6,234 nucleotides of DNA from Flavobacteriales bacterium. GTDB lineage: Bacteria > Bacteroidota > Bacteroidia > Flavobacteriales_D > Sanyastnellaceae. A program made the position numbers and the translations under genes. The notes beneath the pieces were generated by a model, which saw only the letters and a list, made by a program, of their open reading frames with translations, was not told the DNA's origin and made no database searches. This document shows, piece after piece, positions 1-4,440 of the stretch (its first letter is position 1; every line of letters starts with the position of its first letter). The stretch covers positions 1 through 6,234 of the forward strand of contig CANGVZ010000134.1 in NCBI GenBank assembly GCA_947457285.1, given 5' to 3'.

Positions 1-1
1 A

Positions 2-754
2 CCGCTTACATATTTACAAATGGACATAAAGAGCCATTGGCTGGTTAGCGAACGCTGTCAGGCTTATACGCTCACAATTATTGACACCTTCACACGCCAG
101 ACCCTTGCAGACTTCACTGGATACTCGGTGAAAGCATTGGATGTGAAAATGCTACTGGAGGAACTTATAGAAAAGCATCTAGAACCCGCGGGCAGAGCTT
201 GGTCGGAAATTGAAGTGATCATTACAAGTGATAATGGTCCTCAGTTTATAGCCGATTTAATTAAAGATTTTTTGGAAAGGAATGGAATCAAACAAATGTT
301 CACCCATCCTTATACACCAGAGGAGAATGGGTATATTGAGAGTTTTCATGCCACAATGAGTTGTTCAGTTGAAAGGGAACACTTCAATTTAACAGCGCTA
401 AAAGAAAGATTAAAGGTGTTTTACAAAAACTACAACACGAGCAGGCCACACACTTCTACAAAAGGCCTACCGCCCGACTTGTTTAAAAGAGCATGGGAGA
501 ATGATTTGGTGATGACCTGCTGCGTTCCTAAAAAAGGTGTTTTGATAAAGCTGCGATATCCATTGTATGAAATACCTGGGAAATTGAACCAGAGAGAGCT
601 TCTTGCAAAAGAAAAACGCGCGGAGCGCAGCCGATTAAAAATAAAAAGCGGAGAAAAAACTTCCTCCGCCTACAACCAAAGGGTACCCGTAAAAACGTCA
701 CCGTCGGTCGCTTCTTGCGTTGCAAAGAAAATAACAGAATTTGAATTAATTTAG
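2..754 (+). CDS. IS3-family transposase OrfB (DDE integrase core), 5'-truncated by window edge
   Basis: This is the catalytic subunit that cuts and joins the ends of the insertion sequence. The frame is open to the window edge and reads PLTYLQ just before the methionine at 20, so that ATG is probably internal and the gene starts upstream. Counting from that methionine, the first catalytic Asp is D2 (MDIKSHW), the second D71 (TSDNGPQF) and the Glu E107 (ENGYIESFH). The D71-E107 spacing is the D,D(35)E arrangement of retroviral-type integrase cores. A SRPH motif near residue 141 is typical of IS3 OrfB. After the LPPDLF segment the protein continues for about 90 residues, ending in a Lys/Arg-rich stretch, longer than the tail of many OrfB proteins. 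All visible catalytic residues are present, so nothing here suggests inactivation. In most IS3 elements OrfB is made as an OrfAB fusion by frameshifting, which cannot be tested here. Confidence 0.92.
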   Translation, partial: PLTYLQMDIKSHWLVSERCQAYTLTIIDTFTRQTLADFTGYSVKALDVKMLLEELIEKHLEPAGRAWSEIEVIITSDNGPQFIADLIKDFLERNGIKQMFTHPYTPEENGYIESFHATMSCSVEREHFNLTALKERLKVFYKNYNTSRPHTSTKGLPPDLFKRAWENDLVMTCCVPKKGVLIKLRYPLYEIPGKLNQRELLAKEKRAERSRLKIKSGEKTSSAYNQRVPVKTSPSVASCVAKKITEFELI

Positions 755-767
755 CAACCCGCGAAAT

Positions 768-788
768 TGTCCGAACAATAGGGGGTCA
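768..788 (-). repeat. Putative right terminal inverted repeat of the IS
   Basis: Read on the minus strand this stretch starts TGACCCCC and continues through TTGTTCGGACA, ending 13 bases from the transposase stop. A TG tip, a C-rich outer part and close placement after orfB fit an IS3-family terminal repeat. The matching left repeat is outside the window, so the call rests on position and composition only. Confidence 0.5.
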
Positions 789-833
789 AACCAAGGGGGA
801 TTTACCTTTACTACTTTCGGAGTTAACCCAACA

Positions 834-1079
834 ATGACGTTGATTTTAGCTGTATTCATTTTAGCTCATCGCGCTCATGTCAAGAAAATTATCCTTAGTC
901 TTTTGTCAGGAGATGCTGAGGAAAGAAAAAGTTCTTTAGATCGGAGAATGGATTCATATTATCAAGAATTGAGCACAGCCACTGATGAAAAAGTATCTGA
1001 CATTATAAGTAAAAGCGATTATTTTAGTTCGGAATATGTATCAGTAGCTCGCAAGGTTTGGAAGGAACGAGGGAATTGA
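834..1079 (+). CDS. Small membrane-anchored hypothetical protein; possibly 3' remnant of an IS-interrupted gene
   Basis: I do not recognise this 81-residue protein. Residues 2-11 plus 19-25 are hydrophobic (TLILAVFILA and IILSLLSG), separated by a basic AHRAHVKK segment. The remainder is charged and probably helical. The C-terminus, from LSTATDEKVSDII to YVSVARKVWKERG, resembles a short motif seen near the end of many Bacteroidota proteins: a 'sdeeL..Ii.....Y..eav..A...L..R'-like stretch (pattern recollection, not a search). A weak GGAG sits 11 bases before the ATG. The same frame is open upstream from 750, through the predicted IS end, reading GFTFTTFGVNPT before the methionine. The N-terminus of a longer membrane protein may therefore have been removed by the insertion, leaving this ATG as a secondary start or no start. 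Gene or remnant is undecided. Confidence 0.5.
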   Translation: MTLILAVFILAHRAHVKKIILSLLSGDAEERKSSLDRRMDSYYQELSTATDEKVSDIISKSDYFSSEYVSVARKVWKERGN

Positions 1080-1237
1080 GATCTTCTTGTAAAGTTGGAT
1101 TTTAATGGAATGAACTATAAACAATGCTTCATTGCGTTTTTTCAGAATACTTGGGTTGAAGGATTCTTTAGTCTATGTGTAGCAGTAACGATGCACGAAC
1201 CGGATTAATTGATGAGTTAAAAGACTAGTATTTTTAT
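1080..1237. other. Short intergenic region with possible gene remnant
   Basis: There is no convincing gene here. A 32-codon frame (ATG 1110, stop ending 1208) reads MNYKQCFIAFF then QNTWVEGFFSLC. Its central DNA, 1146-1169, matches 3132-3155 inside a downstream gene at 22 of 24 bases, and both copies are in the frame giving N-x-W-V-E-G. This could be a scrap of a paralogue or a short recombined segment. No stem-loop with a T-run and no clear promoter was found before the gene at 1238. Confidence 0.35.
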
Positions 1238-2020
1238 ATGCTTAGAAAAATAGTCATATCGATTGTGTTTTTTAGTTACTGTCCCGATTTTTTGGCGCAG
1301 TCTATCGAAACCGAGCTATACCTCTTTCAAAATGTGTGTCTTGATGGAAGCTATGAAATATTCTTAGCAAAAAAAAGAGGATTTCAAAATGTCGGGTATC
1401 TTGAGAAGAATAGTAATGGTAGTATTCTCTACTCGAAGCATGACAATGGAATGTTTTTAAAATCTTGGACAGTATTTAAAGATTCCGTCTACACATATTT
1501 TGATAATTTTTTTGATTATTCAGAACCAATTTTCATCCCATATGATTGTTATTATTCATCAGTAAATTATCGCATGCGGCGTGAGGTTGAAAACTTGGAT
1601 GCATTGAAAAATATTCGTTCATACATCATTGGCTCTTTGAGCTATAGGGTCAGATCGGACACTGCTCAATATGGAAAACACCTTTTAACCATAGGTGTCA
1701 ATTTAATGCCAGAATTGATTGCATACGACGTTAGTGAATTCTACAACCTTAAATCTAATTCGACAGTGGTCAGTATAGATTTTTTTAATAGCAAAAATCC
1801 AAGATATTTGATTATTGATAATGATGCAAAAAGACTTTTGATCTTTACAAATCAGCAACAATTTTTGGATTTTTCGAGGAAATCAGAAGCTACGACTTTT
1901 AGTGTTGATCACGGCTTAGAGAATTTTATATATAGTACTAAAAGAAATTGTATGCCGTGGTCATTTGAGATTAAGAAGAAAAGACGCAAGTGTTTTAGCA
2001 TTAAGCCTATTTTTACCTAA
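1238..2020 (+). CDS. Exported hypothetical protein, 260 aa
   Basis: No family is recognised. The N-terminus has the layout of a Sec signal peptide: basic MLRK, hydrophobic IVISIVFFSY, then a likely cleavage site around PDFLAQS at residues 17-22, so the mature part is probably periplasmic or surface exposed. The mature chain is rich in Phe, Tyr, Asn and Ser and looks beta-rich, with many short alternating stretches such as SILYSKHD and RYLIIDNDAKRLLIF. It ends in a basic cluster (KKKRRK near residue 248). Cys33 in NVCLDGSY, Cys104 in PYDCYY and two late cysteines (RNCMPW, RKCFSI) could form disulfides. The chosen ATG gives a complete signal peptide. There is no clear Shine-Dalgarno, which is normal in Bacteroidota. 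It is the first gene of a closely spaced plus-strand series; the next starts 6 bases after its stop. Confidence 0.75.
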   Translation: MLRKIVISIVFFSYCPDFLAQSIETELYLFQNVCLDGSYEIFLAKKRGFQNVGYLEKNSNGSILYSKHDNGMFLKSWTVFKDSVYTYFDNFFDYSEPIFIPYDCYYSSVNYRMRREVENLDALKNIRSYIIGSLSYRVRSDTAQYGKHLLTIGVNLMPELIAYDVSEFYNLKSNSTVVSIDFFNSKNPRYLIIDNDAKRLLIFTNQQQFLDFSRKSEATTFSVDHGLENFIYSTKRNCMPWSFEIKKKRRKCFSIKPIFT

Positions 2021-2026
2021 GGGCCT

Positions 2027-2350
2027 ATGTTGAAGTATAGTTTAATAGTTAGTCTGTTTATAACAATTAATTGTTCAAGTCAAATTGAGTGTGAAGTTGG
2101 TGTGATAATGCATAAGTATTACCCCGGTGATTCAATTTACATTGGAGAATTTTTAAAGAGTAGAGAGTCTGGTGTTGGATTTTATTTTGGTTCTCACGAT
2201 TCGTCTGACATGATAATTAATATTGATAGGAATCGTGATGTTAAATCAACAATTGTTAGAAGTGGAAACTACTACGAATTCGATTGCTCAATACTTTTCT
2301 TTGATAATGTGGTTCCTTTTTTAAGCGAGGAAAATACGTTTAATGGTTAG
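2027..2350 (+). CDS. Small exported hypothetical protein, 107 aa
   Basis: Unrecognised. Residues 1-15 (MLKYSLIVSLFITIN) form a short signal sequence followed by Cys16 and SSQ. This resembles a lipoprotein signal, but Asn at -1 is not the usual small residue of a lipobox, so a lipoprotein is possible and not established. The mature part contains HKYYPGDSIYIGEFLKSRESGVGFYFGSHDSSD, followed by a charged INIDRNRDVK segment, and suggests a small beta-rich domain. The start lies 6 bases after the preceding stop, with AAGGG overlapping that junction, so translation is probably coupled to the gene before it. The protein ends abruptly in EENTFNG. It might be a shortened version of a longer family member, but no homologous continuation was seen in the 33 bases before the next gene. 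Confidence 0.65.
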   Translation: MLKYSLIVSLFITINCSSQIECEVGVIMHKYYPGDSIYIGEFLKSRESGVGFYFGSHDSSDMIINIDRNRDVKSTIVRSGNYYEFDCSILFFDNVVPFLSEENTFNG

Positions 2351-2368
2351 GCTTCAAAGCGTTTTGTA

Positions 2369-2376
2369 TATATTTG
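2369..2376 (+). promoter_or_regulatory. Candidate Bacteroidota -7 promoter element (TATATTTG)
   Basis: TATATTTG matches TAnnTTTG exactly and ends 7 bases before the ATG at 2384. The position 19 bases upstream reads TTA, 2 of 3 for the TTG partner. If used, transcription would begin at or just before the start codon, giving a nearly leaderless message. The sequence is AT-rich, so chance occurrence is likely enough to keep confidence low. Confidence 0.3.
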
Positions 2377-2383
2377 AATGTGA

Positions 2384-2902
2384 ATGATGAAGAGAAAATT
2401 AGTTCAAAATATTGTTTTTCTGCTTGTTCCAACTCTCTTCATAGCTGGATTTGGCTACAAAATTAATTTATTATTGCCGCGAGATCAAGTCTTCATAATA
2501 CCTTCTGATTTCGAAGGCGTGCTTATTAGGGTATTCGGTCAGAAGGATGGAACGGATTCGCAATATGAAGGTGATAATTTGGTTTATCGCTTTCCCGAAA
2601 GTGGCGTTTTGATTTTAGAATCGGAACGTCCAGCTACAGGTGGAGCCATAACTTTCTATTTCGAGGATAGCTTAGGTGCAAGGGAATTTGTAAAATACGT
2701 CTATCCAACTGACAACTTGCTAAGTCTTAATCAAAATAAAAAGTACGCTTATGGAGCACTTAATAGGCTAGGTTTAGATGGAGAAGATGAAGTAAGATAT
2801 TCAACGGTCATAATTGGAAAGTTATCCCATTCCGACAGTCTTTCAGAAATATCTAATTCATTAAATATATCCCGTATTTTAAAAGAGCAATCGCATGAAT
2901 AG
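2384..2902 (+). CDS. Membrane-anchored or exported protein with DUF6843-like pattern, 172 aa
   Basis: Residues 1-5 (MMKRK) are basic and residues 9-24 (NIVFLLVPTLFIAGFG) form a hydrophobic export signal or anchor; the rest is predicted outside the cytoplasm. From residue 38 the sequence reads IIPSDFEGVLIRVFGQKDG, then YEGDNLVYRFPESGVLIL. This follows a pattern I associate with DUF6843: a P-x-x-F-x-G-x-V/L-x-I start, a QKDG turn, a Y-E-G segment, then an 'iPesGiLl' strand. The match is from memory, not a search. No catalytic residues are evident and no function is known for that family. The C-terminal 50 residues, including the SLSEISNSLNISRILKEQ helix, look separate. The start has a tandem ATG-ATG. 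The gene overlaps the next by 8 bases, pointing to translational coupling. Confidence 0.7.
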   Translation: MMKRKLVQNIVFLLVPTLFIAGFGYKINLLLPRDQVFIIPSDFEGVLIRVFGQKDGTDSQYEGDNLVYRFPESGVLILESERPATGGAITFYFEDSLGAREFVKYVYPTDNLLSLNQNKKYAYGALNRLGLDGEDEVRYSTVIIGKLSHSDSLSEISNSLNISRILKEQSHE

Positions 2903-3284
2903 AATACTGATTTTTGCGAGTACTGCCTTTGGATTGTTTATGGCAATAATGGTTTGGAATAATTATAATTCGTCCGATGGAACCTATGTTTATGACAATG
3001 GTGACGGTTGTAATGATACGCTTTATTTATTCGATACAGGAAAGTATCGCAGAATCTCTCGTGATAATAGGTTTAATGAATTTGTGACTAGTTACGGAGA
3101 GTGGAGTTATTCAGGTCAACATATTTGGATGAATAATTGGGTTGAAGGATGCTTTGATATTTGGCACGTCAAACCCTTTGCGGGATCATGGGGGTTTTCG
3201 ACTGACCGTGATTTTTTGTGGAGGATCGATCGAATTAAAATTGATCCAGATAGACCGAGGAGCTATAAGAAGGTGTTTAAATAA
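2895..3284 (+). CDS. Membrane-anchored small beta-rich protein, 129 aa (lipocalin-like pattern)
   Basis: Residues 3-20 (RILIFASTAFGLFMAIMV) form a single membrane anchor or signal peptide, with an extracytoplasmic domain after it. That domain begins DGTYVYDNGDGCNDTLYLFDTGKY, continues to YGEWSYSGQHIW and then MNNWVEGCF. The G-x-Y ... L-x-L-x-x-x-G-x-Y ... G-x-W-x-x-x-G-x-x-I order is what small lipocalin-like or beta-sandwich proteins of Bacteroidota often show (pattern recognition, not a search). Cys39 and Cys86 could pair. No catalytic motif is seen. The start codon lies within the end of the previous gene (overlap ATGAATAG, 8 bases), preceded by a purine-rich AAAAGAG 12 bases upstream. A 24-bp stretch at 3132-3155 is nearly duplicated at 1146-1169. 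Confidence 0.7.
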   Translation: MNRILIFASTAFGLFMAIMVWNNYNSSDGTYVYDNGDGCNDTLYLFDTGKYRRISRDNRFNEFVTSYGEWSYSGQHIWMNNWVEGCFDIWHVKPFAGSWGFSTDRDFLWRIDRIKIDPDRPRSYKKVFK

Positions 3285-3292
3285 GTGCTTTT

Positions 3293-3838
3293 ATGATAGT
3301 TTTCAAATCGATGACCTTTATTAGCCTGGCACTTTTGTGGATGGATTCTCACGGGGTTGATTCTGCCATAGGTTTTCGGAGAATTGAAAAAGAGACAGAG
3401 CATGCTCAAGATACGGTTATTTGGAGCTTGGAGTTACTCGATTCGGACGGCTCACAGAGAAGTAATGAGGAGACGGACAGTGTTTCGTTTTATACGCTCA
3501 AAAGGAATGATGAGACGATAGATACAGTAGAGTTCACTTCATTCTTCAATGAGGAGAGTTATTGTAGAATTGACAATTACAGATTTACTGGTTCCAATAT
3601 TGAAGTAGTTTATCTTTTTCTATCATCAACCATTGGCGAAAGCGAGGGTATAGTATTACCAGGTTTGGATATTATACGCAATCTAAATTTCGGTGATTTA
3701 ATTGAAGGACAAGAAAATGAAAGATTTAGCATACGGAAAGAAACGGATTATATAGTGGTTGAAATTTTTTTTGACGGTGGTATAACTGAGTATCGGATGG
3801 GGGATAAGATCTTGAATATCCATTTCTGTCCGGATTAA
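3293..3838 (+). CDS. Exported hypothetical protein, 181 aa
   Basis: Unrecognised. The first 24 residues (MIVFKSMTFISLALLW then MDSHGVDSA) look like a short signal peptide. An alternative start at Met7 (3311) would keep most of the hydrophobic core, so the exact start is uncertain. The mature part is acidic, with clusters such as EKETEHAQD and SNEETDS, and contains alternating strand-like segments (DTVIWSLELLDSDG, IEVVYLFLSS, DYIVVEIFFDGG). This suggests an extracytoplasmic beta-rich fold. A single Cys is in ESYCRID and another is near the end (HFCPD). It starts 8 bases after the previous stop, so it is probably the last gene of the same transcript. No terminator hairpin with a T-run follows; a repeat array begins about 50 bases downstream. 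Confidence 0.7.
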   Translation: MIVFKSMTFISLALLWMDSHGVDSAIGFRRIEKETEHAQDTVIWSLELLDSDGSQRSNEETDSVSFYTLKRNDETIDTVEFTSFFNEESYCRIDNYRFTGSNIEVVYLFLSSTIGESEGIVLPGLDIIRNLNFGDLIEGQENERFSIRKETDYIVVEIFFDGGITEYRMGDKILNIHFCPD

Positions 3839-3887
3839 ACAGTGAACCAGCCCTTGCGAATCTACCATGATTCAGCTCGCAAAGATC

Positions 3888-4013
3888 AATTCGCAATGAG
3901 CAATTCGCAATAGTTAATTCGCAATGAGCAATTCGCAATAGTTAATTCGCAATGAGCAATTCGCAAAAGTTAATTCGCAATGAGCAATTCGCGATAATCA
4001 ATTCGCAAAAAGA
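3888..4013. repeat. 14-nt tandem repeat array, nine units (AATTCGCAATGAGC type)
   Basis: AATTC recurs at 3888, 3902, 3916, 3930, 3944, 3958, 3972, 3986 and 4000, exactly every 14 bases. Units alternate between AATTCGCAATGAGC and AATTCGCAATAGTT or close variants, giving a higher-order 28-nt period. The last two units are the most diverged. An inverted copy of the core, TTGCGAAT, lies just upstream at 3854-3861 and could pair with the first unit. Spacing is constant and there are no unique spacers, so this is a minisatellite and not a CRISPR. It lies directly after the plus-strand gene series. Confidence 0.93.
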
Positions 4014-4020
4014 AGGTGCC

Positions 4021-4067
4021 TCCGTCCCTCCGTCGCTAGTCGCTTCGTCGCTTGTCGCTCCGTCCCT
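4021..4067. repeat. Degenerate GTCGCT/GTCCCT repeat, alternating 8- and 7-nt spacing
   Basis: GTCCCT or GTCGCT occurs at 4024, 4032, 4039, 4047, 4054 and 4062, with spacing 8, 7, 8, 7, 8. On the opposite strand the unit reads AGCGAC, the same core as the GCGACTA array on the other side of the tRNA. The two arrays are thus one repeat family in opposite orientation. Confidence 0.85.
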
Positions 4068-4086
4068 CGTTCCCGTTCCCGTTCCC
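4064..4086 (-). other. Putative G-quadruplex motif in the tRNA 3' trailer
   Basis: On the minus strand, four GGG runs are separated by loops of 3, 3 and 5 bases (runs at 4084-4086, 4078-4080, 4072-4074 and 4064-4066). This fits the classical G3+N1-7 rule. The run starts 12 bases beyond the end of the tRNA in its direction of transcription, so the transcript would carry the G-rich strand. Folding and function are inferred. Confidence 0.5.
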
Positions 4087-4093
4087 GTTCTCG
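4070..4093. repeat. TTCCCG hexanucleotide repeat, four units
   Basis: Units at 4070, 4076 and 4082 are exact TTCCCG and the fourth, at 4088, is TTCTCG. The array abuts the GTCGCT/GTCCCT repeat on one side and ends 5 bases before the tRNA 3' end on the other. It supplies three of the four GGG runs of the quadruplex motif. Confidence 0.9.
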
Positions 4094-4098
4094 TAGTG

Positions 4099-4170
4099 TA
4101 GCCCCGTCGGGAATCGAACCCGAATCTACAGTTTAGGAAACCGCTATTCTATCCGTTGAACTACGGGGCC
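4099..4170 (-). tRNA. tRNA-Arg, anticodon CCT
   Basis: Read on the minus strand the sequence folds as a full cloverleaf. The acceptor stem is GGCCCCG with CGGGGCT (first pair G-U), followed by T8 A9. The D stem is GTTC with GAAT. The anticodon stem is GCGGT with ACTGT around the loop TTCCTAA. The variable loop is AGAT, and the T arm is TCGGG-TTCGATT-CCCGA. The anticodon CCT (4135-4137) reads the AGG arginine codon. The discriminator is A at 4099. CCA is not encoded (the next bases are CAC), so it must be added by the nucleotidyltransferase. The gene stands alone between two protein-coding units and is flanked by tandem repeats on both sides. Its 3' end points toward the plus-strand accessory genes, the side where tRNA-targeting integrases insert, but no duplicated tRNA tail was seen in the window. 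Confidence 0.95.
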
Positions 4171-4184
4171 AAAAATTTACGGTG

Positions 4185-4192
4185 CGAAGATA
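4185..4192 (-). promoter_or_regulatory. Likely -7 promoter element of the tRNA gene (TATCTTCG)
   Basis: On the minus strand TATCTTCG matches TAnnTTTG at 7 of 8 positions. It ends 14 bases before the tRNA 5' end, a usual distance for Bacteroidota tRNA genes. No TTG -33 element is seen upstream, because that region is already the GCGACTA repeat array (starting 4201). Confidence 0.55.
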
Positions 4193-4200
4193 GGAACTTA

Positions 4201-4264
4201 GCGACTAGCGACTAGCGACGAAGCGACTAGCGACTAGTTACTAGTTACTAGCGACTAGCGACTA
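4201..4264. repeat. GCGACTA heptanucleotide repeat, nine units
   Basis: Units start at 4201, 4208, 4215, 4223, 4230, 4237, 4244, 4251 and 4258. The third is 8 nt (GCGACGAA) and the sixth and seventh are GTTACTA variants. The array starts 8 bases upstream of the tRNA -7 element and so occupies the expected -33 region. Confidence 0.92.
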
Positions 4265-4303
4265 GTGCCTGCCCCTTTGGAGACTAGTATGGCGATATGT
4301 ACT

Positions 4304-4440
4304 TTCCTTGTTCCTTGTTCCTTGTTCCTTGTTCCTTGTTCCTTGTTCCTTGTTCCTTGTTCCTTGTTCCTTGTTCCCTGTTCCTTGTTCCTTGTTCCCT
4401 TGTTCCTTGTTCTCGTTCTTTGTTCTTTCATCCCTTGTTC
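4304..4440. repeat. TTCCTTG heptanucleotide repeat array, about 15-18 units
   Basis: Ten perfect TTCCTTG units run from 4304 to 4373. Then come TTCCCTG, two perfect units, an 8-nt TTCCCTTG, another perfect unit, and increasingly degenerate units (TTCTCG, TTCTTTG, a CCCTTG relic) up to about 4440. The clean core beside the tRNA and the decayed edge toward the gene suggest recent slippage expansion on one side. Seven is not a multiple of three, so open frames across the array, which would encode SLFLVPC- or NKEQGTR-type repeats, are artefacts. The array overlaps the last codons of the membrane protein gene. Confidence 0.93.

Larger units (their letters stand above)
1..788 (+). mobile_element. 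IS3-family insertion sequence, right-hand part
   Basis: The element is recognised from the DDE transposase it carries and from a plausible right terminus. The left end, the orfA gene and the left inverted repeat lie before the window. Downstream of the transposase stop the sequence reads, from outside inward on the minus strand, TGACCCCCTATTGTTCGGAC, which begins with the TG dinucleotide usual at IS3-family tips. The border is therefore placed at about 788. Because the other end is absent, neither the terminal repeat nor a 3-4 bp target duplication can be verified, so the border could be off by several bases. Family assignment is firm; subgroup is not attempted. Confidence 0.8.
4032..4234. 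repeat. 28-nt imperfect inverted repeat bracketing the tRNA gene
   Basis: The arm 4032-4059 is the reverse complement of 4207-4234 at 27 of 28 positions, including an unbroken 21-bp core (4032-4052 against 4214-4234). The 147-base interior contains the quadruplex motif, the TTCCCG repeat, the tRNA and its -7 element. The arms belong to the two inverted AGCGAC-type arrays. They match each other better than expected from shared units alone, because the 8-nt insertion GCGACGAA is in register in both. Confidence 0.85.

Noticed and set aside
648..669. 6-bp stem GCGGAG/CTCCGC near the transposase 3' end as terminator or frameshift signal
   Set aside because: The stem is short with a 10-base loop, lies inside the coding sequence, has no T-run after it, and no slippery site was seen before it.
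3142..3324. 60-codon plus-strand frame inside the lipocalin-like gene
   Set aside because: It lies in a different frame over a gene with a clear anchor and good spacing; no independent support.
3854..3896. 8-bp stem TTGCGAAT/ATTCGCAA after the last plus-strand gene as a terminator
   Set aside because: The loop is 27 bases and no T-run follows; the pairing is explained by an inverted copy of the repeat core.
3726..3938. 70-codon minus-strand frame starting in the 14-nt repeats
   Set aside because: It is antisense to the end of the 3293-3838 gene and starts in repeat DNA whose 14-nt unit does not keep frame.
3888..4013. CRISPR array
   Set aside because: The 14-nt period is strict and there are no unique spacers between units; it is a minisatellite.
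4099..4170. tRNA gene as an island attachment site
   Set aside because: No duplicated tRNA 3' segment and no integrase gene are visible in the window; the orientation alone is not enough.
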